14,236 bases of DNA, taken from NCBI GenBank assembly GCA_900550205.1, contig URRJ01000043.1, positions 1-14,236 on the forward strand. The letters are read 5' to 3'. Made by a program: the position numbers and the translations under genes. Shown piece by piece: positions 1-7,848 of this stretch (position 1 is the stretch's first letter; each line of letters starts with the position of its first letter). Under the pieces are notes generated by a model. It saw only the letters and a list, made by a program, of their open reading frames with translations. It ran no database searches and was not told the DNA's origin. The DNA comes from an uncultured Collinsella sp. (GTDB lineage: Bacteria; Actinomycetota; Coriobacteriia; Coriobacteriales; Coriobacteriaceae).

Positions 1-1
1 C

Positions 2-817
2 GCGGACGCCGTGGAGACCTATCGCACGGCCATCGATTTTGCCGGTCCGCGCGACGACAGCCGTGCGCTGAACGCCGGCATGGGCGAGGCGCTCTCTGCT
101 GCCGGTCGTCCCTCCGAGGCGCTCGACGCCTTTAATGCCGCCACTGCCGACGGTATCTACCAGCTCACGCCCGAGCAGTCCGACGAGCTTGCGCGCGTGC
201 ACGATTCGCTCGCTGCGCTTTCGGCCCAGACTGCCATGGCCACGGCTCCGGCTCCCTCGATGGACGCACCTGCCGTCGATCCACTCGACCCCACGGGTGC
301 GACCGGTCAGTTTATGCCCGACCCCTCGGACACCGGCTTCTTTACGCTGTCTGAGTCCGAGATGGTCCAGCAGGACCGCAAGCAGGCAAAGGTTCGCCGT
401 CGCCATCGCCACACGGGTCTCAAGATTTTCCTGGTGCTGCTTCTGCTGATCGTCATTGCCGCCGGCGGTCTGGGCTTTGCCTACACTCGCGGCATGGGTA
501 TTCCCTCGCAGGAGTCCGTTATCACCGATCTGTTCCAGGCCGCCGGCGACGGCGATACCGCCAAGGCCGAGTCCTGCCTGGCTTCGAGCCTGTCCGAGGA
601 CGCCAAGGCGATGATTATCTCCTCGATCCCGCAGGGCGCCACCGTCTCCGTTGAAGGTATGGACCAGTCCATGACCGAGACCACTGCCAAGGTGAAGGCT
701 TCGCTGTCCAAGGGCGGCGAGCAGGAGTACACCGTCAAATTCGTGCGCTCCGACAACCATATCGGTTGGGCCGTGTCCTCGTTTGAAATCGATTTCTCGG
801 CTGCCGATAACCAGTAG
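2..817 (+). CDS. TPR-like single-pass membrane protein with extracytoplasmic domain, 5' partial
   Basis: The frame is open to the left edge, so the true start lies outside the window; a GTG at 11 is possible but has no ribosome binding site and falls inside a repeat-like helix. Residue numbers below count from that GTG. About residues 1-75 are helical and Ala-rich with a TPR flavour (AGRPSEALDAFNAA). A Pro/Ala/Asp-rich linker follows (about 75-120), then a basic stretch (KQAKVRRRHRH) and one strong hydrophobic helix at about 137-158. The remaining 105 or so residues form a small domain with Ala-rich helices followed by beta strands, loosely like DUF4878/lumazine-binding-like extracytoplasmic domains. 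The basic flank before the helix predicts N-terminus in, C-terminus out. I cannot assign a function. It lies just upstream of mreB but is probably a separate unit, since a hairpin and 113 bases separate them. Confidence 0.75.
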   Translation, partial: ADAVETYRTAIDFAGPRDDSRALNAGMGEALSAAGRPSEALDAFNAATADGIYQLTPEQSDELARVHDSLAALSAQTAMATAPAPSMDAPAVDPLDPTGATGQFMPDPSDTGFFTLSESEMVQQDRKQAKVRRRHRHTGLKIFLVLLLLIVIAAGGLGFAYTRGMGIPSQESVITDLFQAAGDGDTAKAESCLASSLSEDAKAMIISSIPQGATVSVEGMDQSMTETTAKVKASLSKGGEQEYTVKFVRSDNHIGWAVSSFEIDFSAADNQ

Positions 818-840
818 TGACCTTATGGGGTTTGGCTCTG

Positions 841-875
841 CCCGGTGCCTCGCCGCAAGTGGGGTGCCGGGTTTG
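841..875 (+). terminator. Weak terminator-like hairpin between the first gene and mreB
   Basis: CCCGGTGCCTCG (841-852) can pair with TGGGGTGCCGGG (860-871) around a 7-base loop. The 12 pairs include four G-U wobbles. Only a short run (TTTG) follows, so termination would be inefficient. I found no convincing -35/-10 pair between it and mreB; TAGTAT at 879-884 is a possible -10 without a good -35. Confidence 0.4.
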
Positions 876-930
876 CGCTAGTATGAGCTATTAGGTTTTC
901 CAGCAATCATCCAACACATCAGGAGTTGCG

Positions 931-1974
931 TTGTTTTCTTTGATGGATATGTTCTTCGGTAGCTACGCGGGCGATCTTGCTATCGACCTCGGCACCGCCA
1001 ACACGCTTGTCTCCGTGCGCGGCAAGGGTATCGTCATTCGCGAGCCCTCTGTCGTTGCCATCGACAAAAACGACGAGCGCATCCTTGCGGTCGGCATCGA
1101 GGCTAAGCGCATGCTCGGCCGTACGCCCGGCAACATTGTGGCTGTTCGTCCCCTCAAGGATGGCGTTATCGCCGATTTCGATGTTACCGAGGCCATGCTG
1201 CGCTACTTCATCGACAAGGCCTCCGAAAAGCGCTACCCGTGGACCCCGCGCCCGCGCGTTGTCGTATGCGTTCCCTCCGGCGTCACGTCGGTCGAGAAGC
1301 GTGCTGTGTTCGAGGCTACGATTCAGGCCGGCGCTCGCCAGGCTTATCTGATTGAGGAGCCTATGGCCGCGGCTATCGGTGCCGACTTGCCTGTCGAGGA
1401 GCCGACCGGCTCCATGGTCATTGACATCGGCGGTGGCACGACCGAGGTCGCCGTTATCGCCATGGGCGGTATCGTCGTGTCACAGTCCATCCGTATTGCC
1501 GGCGACGAGTTCGATCAGGCTATCCTCACGCATGTTCGCGATGCCTACAACTTGGCCATCGGCGAGCGCACGGCCGAGGACATTAAGATTAAGGTTGGCT
1601 CTGCCGTGCCGCTCAAGGACGAGCTCGACGTCGAGGTTAACGGCCGCGACGTCATCACGGGCCTGCCCAAGACGGTTCGTATCGAGAGCGAGGAGATTCG
1701 CCGCGCTCTCAACAAGCCGCTCGACGAGATGGCCAAGGCCGTTAAGGATGCCTTGGACGCCACGCCGCCCGATCTGGCCTCGGATCTTATGTACTACGGC
1801 ATTCTGTTGACCGGCGGCGGTGCGCTGCTGCGCGGCCTCGACGTCCGCTTGCGCGACGAGACCGGCGTTTCGGTCAACGTCAGCCCTACGGCGCTCGACA
1901 ACGTCGTCAACGGCTGTGCCCGCGTGCTTGAGGCAAATGCATTTGACGGTGGCTTCGTCCAAACCAATGCTTAA
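931..1974 (+). CDS. mreB: Rod shape-determining protein MreB (bacterial actin)
   Basis: MreB polymerises on the inner face of the membrane and directs lateral wall synthesis by the RodA-PBP2 machine. The 347-residue length is normal. Actin-fold nucleotide motifs are all visible: phosphate-1 IDLGTANT (18-25), phosphate-2 DIGGGTTE (165-172) and the adenosine motif TGGGALLRG (294-302). The first dozen residues (MFSLMDMFFGSYA) are hydrophobic/amphipathic, as expected for the membrane-binding helix of MreB. The start is TTG at 931, with AGGAG at 921-925 five bases upstream; ATG codons at 943 and 949 are too far from any ribosome binding site. It is the first gene of mreBCD-mrdA-rodA, with mreC 21 bases downstream. 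Confidence 0.96.
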   Translation: MFSLMDMFFGSYAGDLAIDLGTANTLVSVRGKGIVIREPSVVAIDKNDERILAVGIEAKRMLGRTPGNIVAVRPLKDGVIADFDVTEAMLRYFIDKASEKRYPWTPRPRVVVCVPSGVTSVEKRAVFEATIQAGARQAYLIEEPMAAAIGADLPVEEPTGSMVIDIGGGTTEVAVIAMGGIVVSQSIRIAGDEFDQAILTHVRDAYNLAIGERTAEDIKIKVGSAVPLKDELDVEVNGRDVITGLPKTVRIESEEIRRALNKPLDEMAKAVKDALDATPPDLASDLMYYGILLTGGGALLRGLDVRLRDETGVSVNVSPTALDNVVNGCARVLEANAFDGGFVQTNA

Positions 1975-1995
1975 TTTCCTAAAGGTGGATTCCAT

Positions 1996-2994
1996 TTGGC
2001 ACGATCTTCGGGTTTCTCTTCAAATCTGAATACCAAGCGACAATCAACGGGTATGCGCCCGTTGATTGTTTTCAGCGTGATTTCGGTGCTGCTCCTCACG
2101 TTTTATATTCGTGAAGGCGAGGCGGGGCCGATCCACGCCGTGCGTTCGGGCGTGACGACGATTACCTCGCCGGTGCGCTTTGTGGGCTCGGCGGTAGCGA
2201 CGCCGTTTAACGCCATCGGTAACGTGTTCTCGAATCTTACGGCCTCGCAGGACACGCTTGCCGAGCTTAAGAAGCAAAACGAGGAGCTGACCTCCAAGGT
2301 GGCTGAGCTCTCCGAGGCGCAAAAGACCGCCGAGCGCCTTGAGGGCCTGGTTGGCCTGCAGTCGACCTATAACCTCAAGTCGACCGCCGCGCGCATCGTG
2401 GGCGCCTCGGGCGATGCCTGGACCTCGACCGTCACCATCGACAAAGGTTCTGCCGACGGTCTTACCATCAATATGCCCGTGACGAGCTCCGCTGGTGTTA
2501 TCGGCCAGATTATCGAGGTTTCGGCTAAGACCTCCACCGTGCGCCTGATCGGTGACGAGAACTCGGGCGTGTCCGCCATGGTACAGGACACGCGCGCCCA
2601 AGGCATGCTGCAGGGCCAGCCCGACGGCACGCTGCGCCTGGACTACGTGAGCGTCGACTCCGATGTCAAGGTGGGCGACATCATCGTGACCTCTGGCATT
2701 GGCGGCGTGTTCCCCAAGGGCCTGCCGCTCGGCACCGTGTCTTCGGTCGAGAAGTCGGCTAACGACGTGTACTACACCATTGTGGTGCGTGCGCAGACCA
2801 CGGCCGAGAATAACGAGGAAGTGCTCGTCATCACTTCACTCACCGACGAGCAGTCGGCTTCGGACGATGATGTGAACACCGCCAACAGTACGCCGCAGGG
2901 TACGTCGCGCGATGCGGCGACCAAGACCAAGGACGAGAGTTCGGATGAAAACTCCGATGCGTCCGACACGACCGACTCGGGCTCGAGCGAATAG
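1996..2994 (+). CDS. mreC: Rod shape-determining protein MreC
   Basis: MreC is a bitopic membrane protein that links the elongasome and binds PBP2 outside the membrane. At 332 residues it has a short basic cytoplasmic N-terminus, one membrane helix (about 21-38), a coiled coil at about 82-115 (DTLAELKKQNEELTSKVAEL) and the paired beta domains typical of MreC at about 130-280, including VGDIIVTSGIGGVFPKGLPLG. The last 50 residues (283-332) are an acidic Ser/Asp/Thr-rich tail with no fold expected, lying outside the cell. The start is TTG at 1996, seven bases after AAAGGTGG. An ATG at 2053 would begin right at the membrane helix and has no clear ribosome binding site. A perfect inverted repeat (2040-2069) sits in codons 15-25. 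Confidence 0.94.
   Translation: MARSSGFSSNLNTKRQSTGMRPLIVFSVISVLLLTFYIREGEAGPIHAVRSGVTTITSPVRFVGSAVATPFNAIGNVFSNLTASQDTLAELKKQNEELTSKVAELSEAQKTAERLEGLVGLQSTYNLKSTAARIVGASGDAWTSTVTIDKGSADGLTINMPVTSSAGVIGQIIEVSAKTSTVRLIGDENSGVSAMVQDTRAQGMLQGQPDGTLRLDYVSVDSDVKVGDIIVTSGIGGVFPKGLPLGTVSSVEKSANDVYYTIVVRAQTTAENNEEVLVITSLTDEQSASDDDVNTANSTPQGTSRDAATKTKDESSDENSDASDTTDSGSSE
2040..2072 (+). repeat. Perfect 12-bp inverted repeat plus TTTT inside the start of mreC
   Basis: ACAATCAACGGG (2040-2051) pairs exactly with CCCGTTGATTGT (2058-2069) around the loop TATGCG. A G-U pair can extend the base (2039/2070) and a T-G pair can close the loop. TTTT runs from 2069 to 2072. In RNA this is a stable hairpin with a short U-run, 45 bases into the mreC reading frame. 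It resembles an attenuator or mRNA-processing structure that could set MreB well above MreC; as DNA it could also be a protein site. The structure is seen; the role is inferred. Confidence 0.75.
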
Positions 2995-3005
2995 GGGGCA
3001 TGTCC

Positions 3006-3572
3006 ATGGATCTACACGAGCAGGGGGCGAGCTCCCGCACGTTTGCGATTGCCGCCATTGTGTGCGTGCTGCTGCAGGCGGGTCTGGCGCCGCAGATCTC
3101 CATCGCGGGCGGTCGCGTCAACTTTATGATCATCCTGGTGTGTCTGAGCGTGTTTTCGGGTGACCCTACGCGTGCCGTCGTATGCGGCTTTTGCAGTGGC
3201 CTGTTCTATGACCTTTCCGCCGCCGTACCGGTGGGCGTTATGTCGCTGCTGCTGACCGTGGGCAGTTTTGCTTTGGTGCACAGCGCGGCTGGTCAGACGG
3301 GCGGCTCGCCGAGTGCGCGCGGCATTACCGTGGGCGCCTTCGCGCTTGCCATTAACGTGGTCTACAGCATCATCTTGCTGTTTATGGGTCTGGAGACGAG
3401 CTTTGTGGTGGCCATCTTTGGGCACGCTCTGCCGTCCTCGATCCTGACGGGCTTAATCGCCATCCCGTTTTTGATGTCCGGCGCCGCTCCGCAGGCCGGT
3501 TACGGATTCTCTGCACGCGGCAACCGCCAGACGGGCATGCGCTTTAAGCCTAAGACCCGAAAGCTCAAATAG
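3006..3572 (+). CDS. mreD: Rod shape-determining protein MreD
   Basis: MreD is a small integral membrane protein of the elongasome, encoded between mreC and the PBP2 gene in most rod-shaped bacteria. This one has 188 residues from ATG 3006. It shows five or so hydrophobic segments and the family's most recognisable stretch near the N-terminus: GGRVNFMIILVCLSVFSGD followed by GFCSGLFYDL. The C-terminus is short, basic and cytoplasmic (RFKPKTRKLK). An ATG at 3000 is also in frame, but AGGGGG at 2993-2998 lies only one base before it and seven bases before 3006, so 3006 is preferred. Tight spacing to mreC implies co-translation. Confidence 0.9.
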   Translation: MDLHEQGASSRTFAIAAIVCVLLQAGLAPQISIAGGRVNFMIILVCLSVFSGDPTRAVVCGFCSGLFYDLSAAVPVGVMSLLLTVGSFALVHSAAGQTGGSPSARGITVGAFALAINVVYSIILLFMGLETSFVVAIFGHALPSSILTGLIAIPFLMSGAAPQAGYGFSARGNRQTGMRFKPKTRKLK

Positions 3573-3585
3573 GGGAGGCCCATAG

Positions 3586-5655
3586 ATGTCTTCCCAGATA
3601 ACGGTCATCATCGCCGGTATCGTGCTGGTCGTGGCCATTGTTGTTGCGCTGGTTATTATGCGCCGCGGCGATTCCCGTTTTACCTATGATACGCAGCACG
3701 GAACGGCTCCGCGCGCCACCGAGGGTGAGGGCAATACGGCCTCGACGGCGTTTAAGGGCCGCTTCTCCATCCTCACCACGGGTGTGGGCGCGATGTTTGC
3801 CGCGCTTGCCGTCAAGCTGTGGGGTATGCAGATGGTCTCGTCGGACTATTACGACAAACAGGCCAAGAGCAACCAGACCCGCACCGTCACCACGCCTGCC
3901 GTGCGCGGTCGCATTCTCGACCGCAACGGCGTAGCGCTTGTTCAAAATCGCCCCTCGCTTGCCGTCGTCGCCTATCGCGACCTTGCCAACGACACCGTGC
4001 TGGTGCATCACCTCGCGAATGTGCTCGGCATGCCCTACGTCGCGGTTCTGCGCAACATTCAGGACAATTCTGAGGGCGCCCAGAGCCTTCATACCATTGC
4101 CACCGACGTCCGTCGTTCCACGGTTGCCTATATTCAGGAGCACGCTGGTGAGTTTCCCGGCGTGAAGATTGCCGAGCGCACTGAGCGCCAGTACCCGTAC
4201 GGCGAGACCGCTTGCCATATCTTGGGTTACACCGGCACCATTACTTCCGAGCAGCTCGAGGCCCAGAATAAGAAGGCGTCCGGTGGTGACGATAGCGCTG
4301 CCGGGCATATTACGTACCAGTCGGGCGACATCGTGGGCCAGGCGGGTGTCGAGAGCTATTACGAAAACCTGCTGCAGGGCATTCGCGGCGAGCAGACCGT
4401 CAAGGTCGATGCCTCGGGTAACGTGACCGGTCAGGCCGGCGCCGTGCCCGCCAAAGCCGGCTCGGATATTAAGCTTACGCTCGACCTGAAGATTCAGCAG
4501 GCTTGCGAGACGGCGCTGGCAAGTGCCATTGAGCTCGCTAAGACCACAGGCTACAGCAACGCCGGCAACGGTGCCGTGGTGTGCCTCGACCCCAATAACG
4601 GCGAGATTCTGGGTATGGCGAGCGAGCCCAAGTTCGACCCTTCGGTGTTTATTGGCGGCATCTCCAACGATGTGTGGACCGAGCTTAACGATGACGAGGG
4701 CTCGCATCCGCTGCTCAACCGCGCCATTAGCGGCCAGTATATGTCCGCCTCGACCATCAAACCCCTCTCGGCGTTGGCTGGCCTTGAGTTTGGCACGTAC
4801 ACTTCGAGTCAAACGACCAACTGCACGGGATATTGGACCGGCTTGGGCAAGTCGTGGGGAAAGTACTGCTGGCTGCACTCCGGTCACGGCACGATGACGC
4901 TGCAGTCCGGTATCGCCAACTCCTGCGACCCCGTGTTCTACGATATGGGCAAGGCGTTTTTCTACAACGACCAGCATCCCGAGGGCCTGCAGGAGGTCTT
5001 TCGCCGTTGGGGCCTGGGCAAGACCTGCGGCATCGACCTGCCGAGTGAGGGTGCGGGACGCATTCCCGATGCCGAGTGGAAAGAGTCGTACTTTACCGAC
5101 GCCTCGGCCGAGGACCGCAAGTGGAATGCCGGCGATATGACGAACATCGCCATCGGCCAGGGTGACATTCTAGTGACACCGCTGCAGATGGCCTGCGCTT
5201 ACATGGGCATTGCCAACGGCGGCAAACAGTATGTGCCCCATGTGTTCTTGTCTGCTGTCTCGCGTGATGGCGACGGCGATGCCTACAAGTACAACGGTAA
5301 GGGCAAAAAGAAGCGCCTTGACGCTCAAATTAACAACGATGCCGATCTTGCGCTGGTCCGTAATGGCATGCACGACGTGATCTACTCGGCATCGACTTCG
5401 ACCGCCGCGCACTTTAACTCCCTGACCCCCACGGTCTACGGCAAGTCCGGCACGGGCGAGAAGAGCGGCGAGGACGATTACGCGTGGTTTTGCGCCTACG
5501 CTCCGGCCGATGACCCCAAGTACGTGATCGCCACTGTCTTGGAACAGGGCGGTGGCGGTTCCGATACCGCGCTGCACGTCGTGCGCGATGTCCTCGGTGC
5601 GATTTATGACGAGCCCGACACGTCGACGGCCACGGGCGATTCCTCGGTTCGATAG
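3586..5655 (+). CDS. mrdA: Penicillin-binding protein 2, elongasome transpeptidase
   Basis: This class B PBP cross-links new lateral peptidoglycan and partners RodA. It has 689 residues. The usual anchor helix is at about 60-83 and runs into the canonical pedestal motif RGRILDRNG (107-115). The transpeptidase motifs are S389-T-I-K392, S446-C-D448 and K620-S-G-T623; the last two are the forms normal for PBP2. C413, C428, H434 and C447 match the spacing of the E. coli PBP2 zinc ligands. Unusually, a second strong hydrophobic helix lies at residues 5-25, followed by RR and a roughly 34-residue linker, so the protein probably crosses the membrane twice. The start ATG 3586 has GGGGAGG (3572-3578) seven bases upstream, and later starts lack a ribosome binding site. 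It lies 13 bases after mreD and 9 before rodA. Confidence 0.95.
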   Translation: MSSQITVIIAGIVLVVAIVVALVIMRRGDSRFTYDTQHGTAPRATEGEGNTASTAFKGRFSILTTGVGAMFAALAVKLWGMQMVSSDYYDKQAKSNQTRTVTTPAVRGRILDRNGVALVQNRPSLAVVAYRDLANDTVLVHHLANVLGMPYVAVLRNIQDNSEGAQSLHTIATDVRRSTVAYIQEHAGEFPGVKIAERTERQYPYGETACHILGYTGTITSEQLEAQNKKASGGDDSAAGHITYQSGDIVGQAGVESYYENLLQGIRGEQTVKVDASGNVTGQAGAVPAKAGSDIKLTLDLKIQQACETALASAIELAKTTGYSNAGNGAVVCLDPNNGEILGMASEPKFDPSVFIGGISNDVWTELNDDEGSHPLLNRAISGQYMSASTIKPLSALAGLEFGTYTSSQTTNCTGYWTGLGKSWGKYCWLHSGHGTMTLQSGIANSCDPVFYDMGKAFFYNDQHPEGLQEVFRRWGLGKTCGIDLPSEGAGRIPDAEWKESYFTDASAEDRKWNAGDMTNIAIGQGDILVTPLQMACAYMGIANGGKQYVPHVFLSAVSRDGDGDAYKYNGKGKKKRLDAQINNDADLALVRNGMHDVIYSASTSTAAHFNSLTPTVYGKSGTGEKSGEDDYAWFCAYAPADDPKYVIATVLEQGGGGSDTALHVVRDVLGAIYDEPDTSTATGDSSVR

Positions 5656-5664
5656 GAGGTTGCG

Positions 5665-6891
5665 ATGGACTTTTCGCCGGCGGACCTGTTCCGCTCAACC
5701 AAAACCGGCTCTCGCAGCAGCCTGGACCGCGTCAACAAGCAGATTTCCGCATCGCGCGGAACGTTCCGCCAAAAGGTACACATCGGCGTGCTGCTGGCGA
5801 CCGTGGCACTCGTCACCTATGGCGCCATCATTATCTGGTCCGCCTCGCAGTTTAAGGCCGACGCCTCGTTCTCGCGTCACCTGCTGGGTATCGGTATTGG
5901 CGCGGTGCTGGCGATACTCGTCTGGCGCACCGACCTGCGTGGCATTTCCAACTTTTCGACGGCCCTGCTCGTCATCGATCTCATCGTGATCTTCTCGCCT
6001 AAGATTCCGGGCCTGTCCTACACGGGCGGCTTGGGAATGACGGGTTGGATCAAGATTCCCGGTATCGGTTTGACATTCCAGCCCGTTGAGCTTGCCAAGC
6101 TCATCACTATCTTCTTTATGGCCACGCTTGGCTCGCAGTACAACGGGCGCATCGATACCGTTCGCGACTACATTAAGCTCTGCGGCATGCTGTCCATTCC
6201 GTTTTTGGCCGTCGTCGCCATGGGCGACCTGGGCTCGGGTCTGGTCGTGCTGGTGTCGGGCGCTATCGTCATCTGCATGAGCGGTGCGCGCCGCGAATGG
6301 GTGCTGTCGACCTTGGCTCTGCTCGTGGGTTTGGTGGCGCTCGTCCTGGCGCTCGATTCGGTCTTCGATTCGCTGCTCGGCCACGATGTGCTCATTAAGC
6401 AGTACCAGATGAATCGTCTGACGGTCTTCATCGACCCCGACAACGCCAATTCGGACGATGCGTACAACCTGCAGCAGTCGCTGATCGCGGTCGGCTCGGG
6501 CGGTTTCTTTGGTAAGGGCCTGGGGCATGCGACGCAGTCGGCCGGCGGCTTCCTGCCCGAGTTCCATACCGACTTCGTCTTCGCTTTTTTGTCAGAGACG
6601 TTCGGCTTCTGCGGCTCCTTTTTGCTGCTGTGCCTGTACGTGCTGCTCATCTTCTCGACGATCCGCGTCGCCTTTAAGTGCGAGTCTCTGTTCCTGCGCT
6701 TGTCATGCGTGGGTATCGTCGGCATGTGGGCATTCCAGACGTTCGAGAACATCGGCATGTGCATTGGCATGATGCCGATTACCGGTATTCCGCTGCCGTT
6801 CATTAGCTTTGGTTCGTCGTCGATGATGATCCAGTTGTTGACGGTGGGTATCGTACAATCCATATGGCGGCATCGTTCGGGCGCCGCGTAA
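5665..6891 (+). CDS. rodA: SEDS peptidoglycan glycosyltransferase RodA
   Basis: RodA polymerises lipid II into glycan strands for side-wall growth, working with PBP2. It has 408 residues, with a cytoplasmic Ser/Arg-rich N-terminus of about 40 residues and then roughly ten membrane segments. Family signatures are visible: LTFQPVELAKL, GDLGSGLVVL, NLQQSLIAVGSGGFFGKGLG and the C-terminal GIPLPFISFGSSSM. D303, in EFHTDFVFAFLSE, is at the place of the catalytic SEDS aspartate. IDPDNANSDDAYNLQQSL is typical of RodA/FtsW; I favour RodA over FtsW because of the mre and PBP2 neighbours. The start ATG 5665 has AGGAGG at 5654-5659. The -AGGAGG overlaps the mrdA stop region, consistent with coupled expression. 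Confidence 0.95.
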   Translation: MDFSPADLFRSTKTGSRSSLDRVNKQISASRGTFRQKVHIGVLLATVALVTYGAIIIWSASQFKADASFSRHLLGIGIGAVLAILVWRTDLRGISNFSTALLVIDLIVIFSPKIPGLSYTGGLGMTGWIKIPGIGLTFQPVELAKLITIFFMATLGSQYNGRIDTVRDYIKLCGMLSIPFLAVVAMGDLGSGLVVLVSGAIVICMSGARREWVLSTLALLVGLVALVLALDSVFDSLLGHDVLIKQYQMNRLTVFIDPDNANSDDAYNLQQSLIAVGSGGFFGKGLGHATQSAGGFLPEFHTDFVFAFLSETFGFCGSFLLLCLYVLLIFSTIRVAFKCESLFLRLSCVGIVGMWAFQTFENIGMCIGMMPITGIPLPFISFGSSSMMIQLLTVGIVQSIWRHRSGAA

Positions 6892-6909
6892 CCGCTGGAG
6901 GGGTTTGCC

Positions 6910-7839
6910 ATGAAGATTCCCGTAGAAAAGCTGACCCGCGCTTTTAAAATGGGCGCGACCACCAAGAGGGATTCCGATACGCCGGTGCGTGTTTCGGTCT
7001 ACCTGGATTCGACCGCCTCGCGTTTTTTGGTCGAGACGGTTCGCGATGCCTTTGTGCCGCAGACGACCTCGGGCATTGTCCGCGTTGAGCGTCTGGGGGA
7101 GGAGCGTATCGTCCCCAAGACCGATACCGACGTGGTGCTGCTCCTTTCGTGCGGATCCGACCGTCTGGAGAGCGCTGTACAGGAGCTTGTGATCGCCGGT
7201 GCGCCCGTGTGCGTGCTTGCCGAGTCCGCTGTCGAGGTGCCGTTTATCGAGGCTCCCACACCCATGCTCGGCGTGGTGGCGGCCACCGATAAGACGTATC
7301 TCCTCGAGACACTTGCCCGCTGGATCCTGGATCGTACAGAAAAGGAGACGGCCTTTGCGGCGAACTTTGCCTTTATGCGCATCGCCGCCGCCAACCGCAT
7401 TATCACCTCGTGCGCGCTTACGAATATGGCGACGGGTGCCCTGGTGTTTTTGCCGGGTGCCGACTATCCCGTCATGGCGCTCGCGCAGGTGGGCATGGTC
7501 TTTGAGCTGGCGGCCATCTTTGGGCGCGGCATTAAGCCCGAGCGCGGCTACGAGGTCGCGGGCGTGCTTGCCGCCGGTCTGGCGATTCGTGCCGTCACCC
7601 GTGCGCTGGTGAAGCAGACGCCGCATATCGGCTTTGCCGTCAAGGCGCTCTCTGCCGCCGTTGGCACCTATGGCATGGGCCGTGCGCTCGTGTCGCTCTA
7701 CGAGCGCGATGTCGATTACAGCCGTGCCAACGAGGTGGCCGCCGCTACCTTCTCGCGCGTTCGCGACCTGGTGACCACGGTCGCTGGCGCTACCCGTCCC
7801 ATGAATCCTTTCGAGGATGCAACTGATCTCGCTGCTTAG
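6910..7839 (+). CDS. DUF697/YcjF-like membrane protein with a degenerate G-domain-like N-terminus
   Basis: This gene has 309 residues and starts at ATG 6910, six bases after GGAGGGG. The C-terminal half (about 148-262) is a DUF697-like region with four hydrophobic segments. It opens with the Asn/Arg-containing helix FAFMRIAAANRIITSCALTN, then FLPGADYPVMALAQVGMVFE, and contains IFGRG and a glycine-rich final helix. DUF697 is often fused to or paired with a GTPase (YcjX-YcjF type). Here residues about 26-140 look like alternating beta/alpha (VRVSVYLD, TDVVLLLSCG, APVCVLAES, TPMLGVVAATD), as in a G domain, but I see no GxxxxGK[S/T] loop, no DxxG and no NKxD. The family's biochemical role is unknown. 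It lies 18 bases after rodA and 9 before the radical SAM gene, so it is probably co-transcribed with the elongasome. The family call is moderately sure; the degenerate GTPase idea is inference. Confidence 0.75.
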   Translation: MKIPVEKLTRAFKMGATTKRDSDTPVRVSVYLDSTASRFLVETVRDAFVPQTTSGIVRVERLGEERIVPKTDTDVVLLLSCGSDRLESAVQELVIAGAPVCVLAESAVEVPFIEAPTPMLGVVAATDKTYLLETLARWILDRTEKETAFAANFAFMRIAAANRIITSCALTNMATGALVFLPGADYPVMALAQVGMVFELAAIFGRGIKPERGYEVAGVLAAGLAIRAVTRALVKQTPHIGFAVKALSAAVGTYGMGRALVSLYERDVDYSRANEVAAATFSRVRDLVTTVAGATRPMNPFEDATDLAA

Positions 7840-7848
7840 GGGTTTCTT

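Noticed and set aside
872..894. A promoter for mreB (TTGCGC, TAGTAT, TATTAG elements)
   Set aside because: No pair of elements has acceptable 16-18 base spacing, so I could not support a defined promoter.
5437..5454. KSGT in place of KTG, and SCD in place of SxN, in PBP2
   Set aside because: Both forms are normal for PBP2 of the elongasome, so they do not suggest an inactive enzyme.
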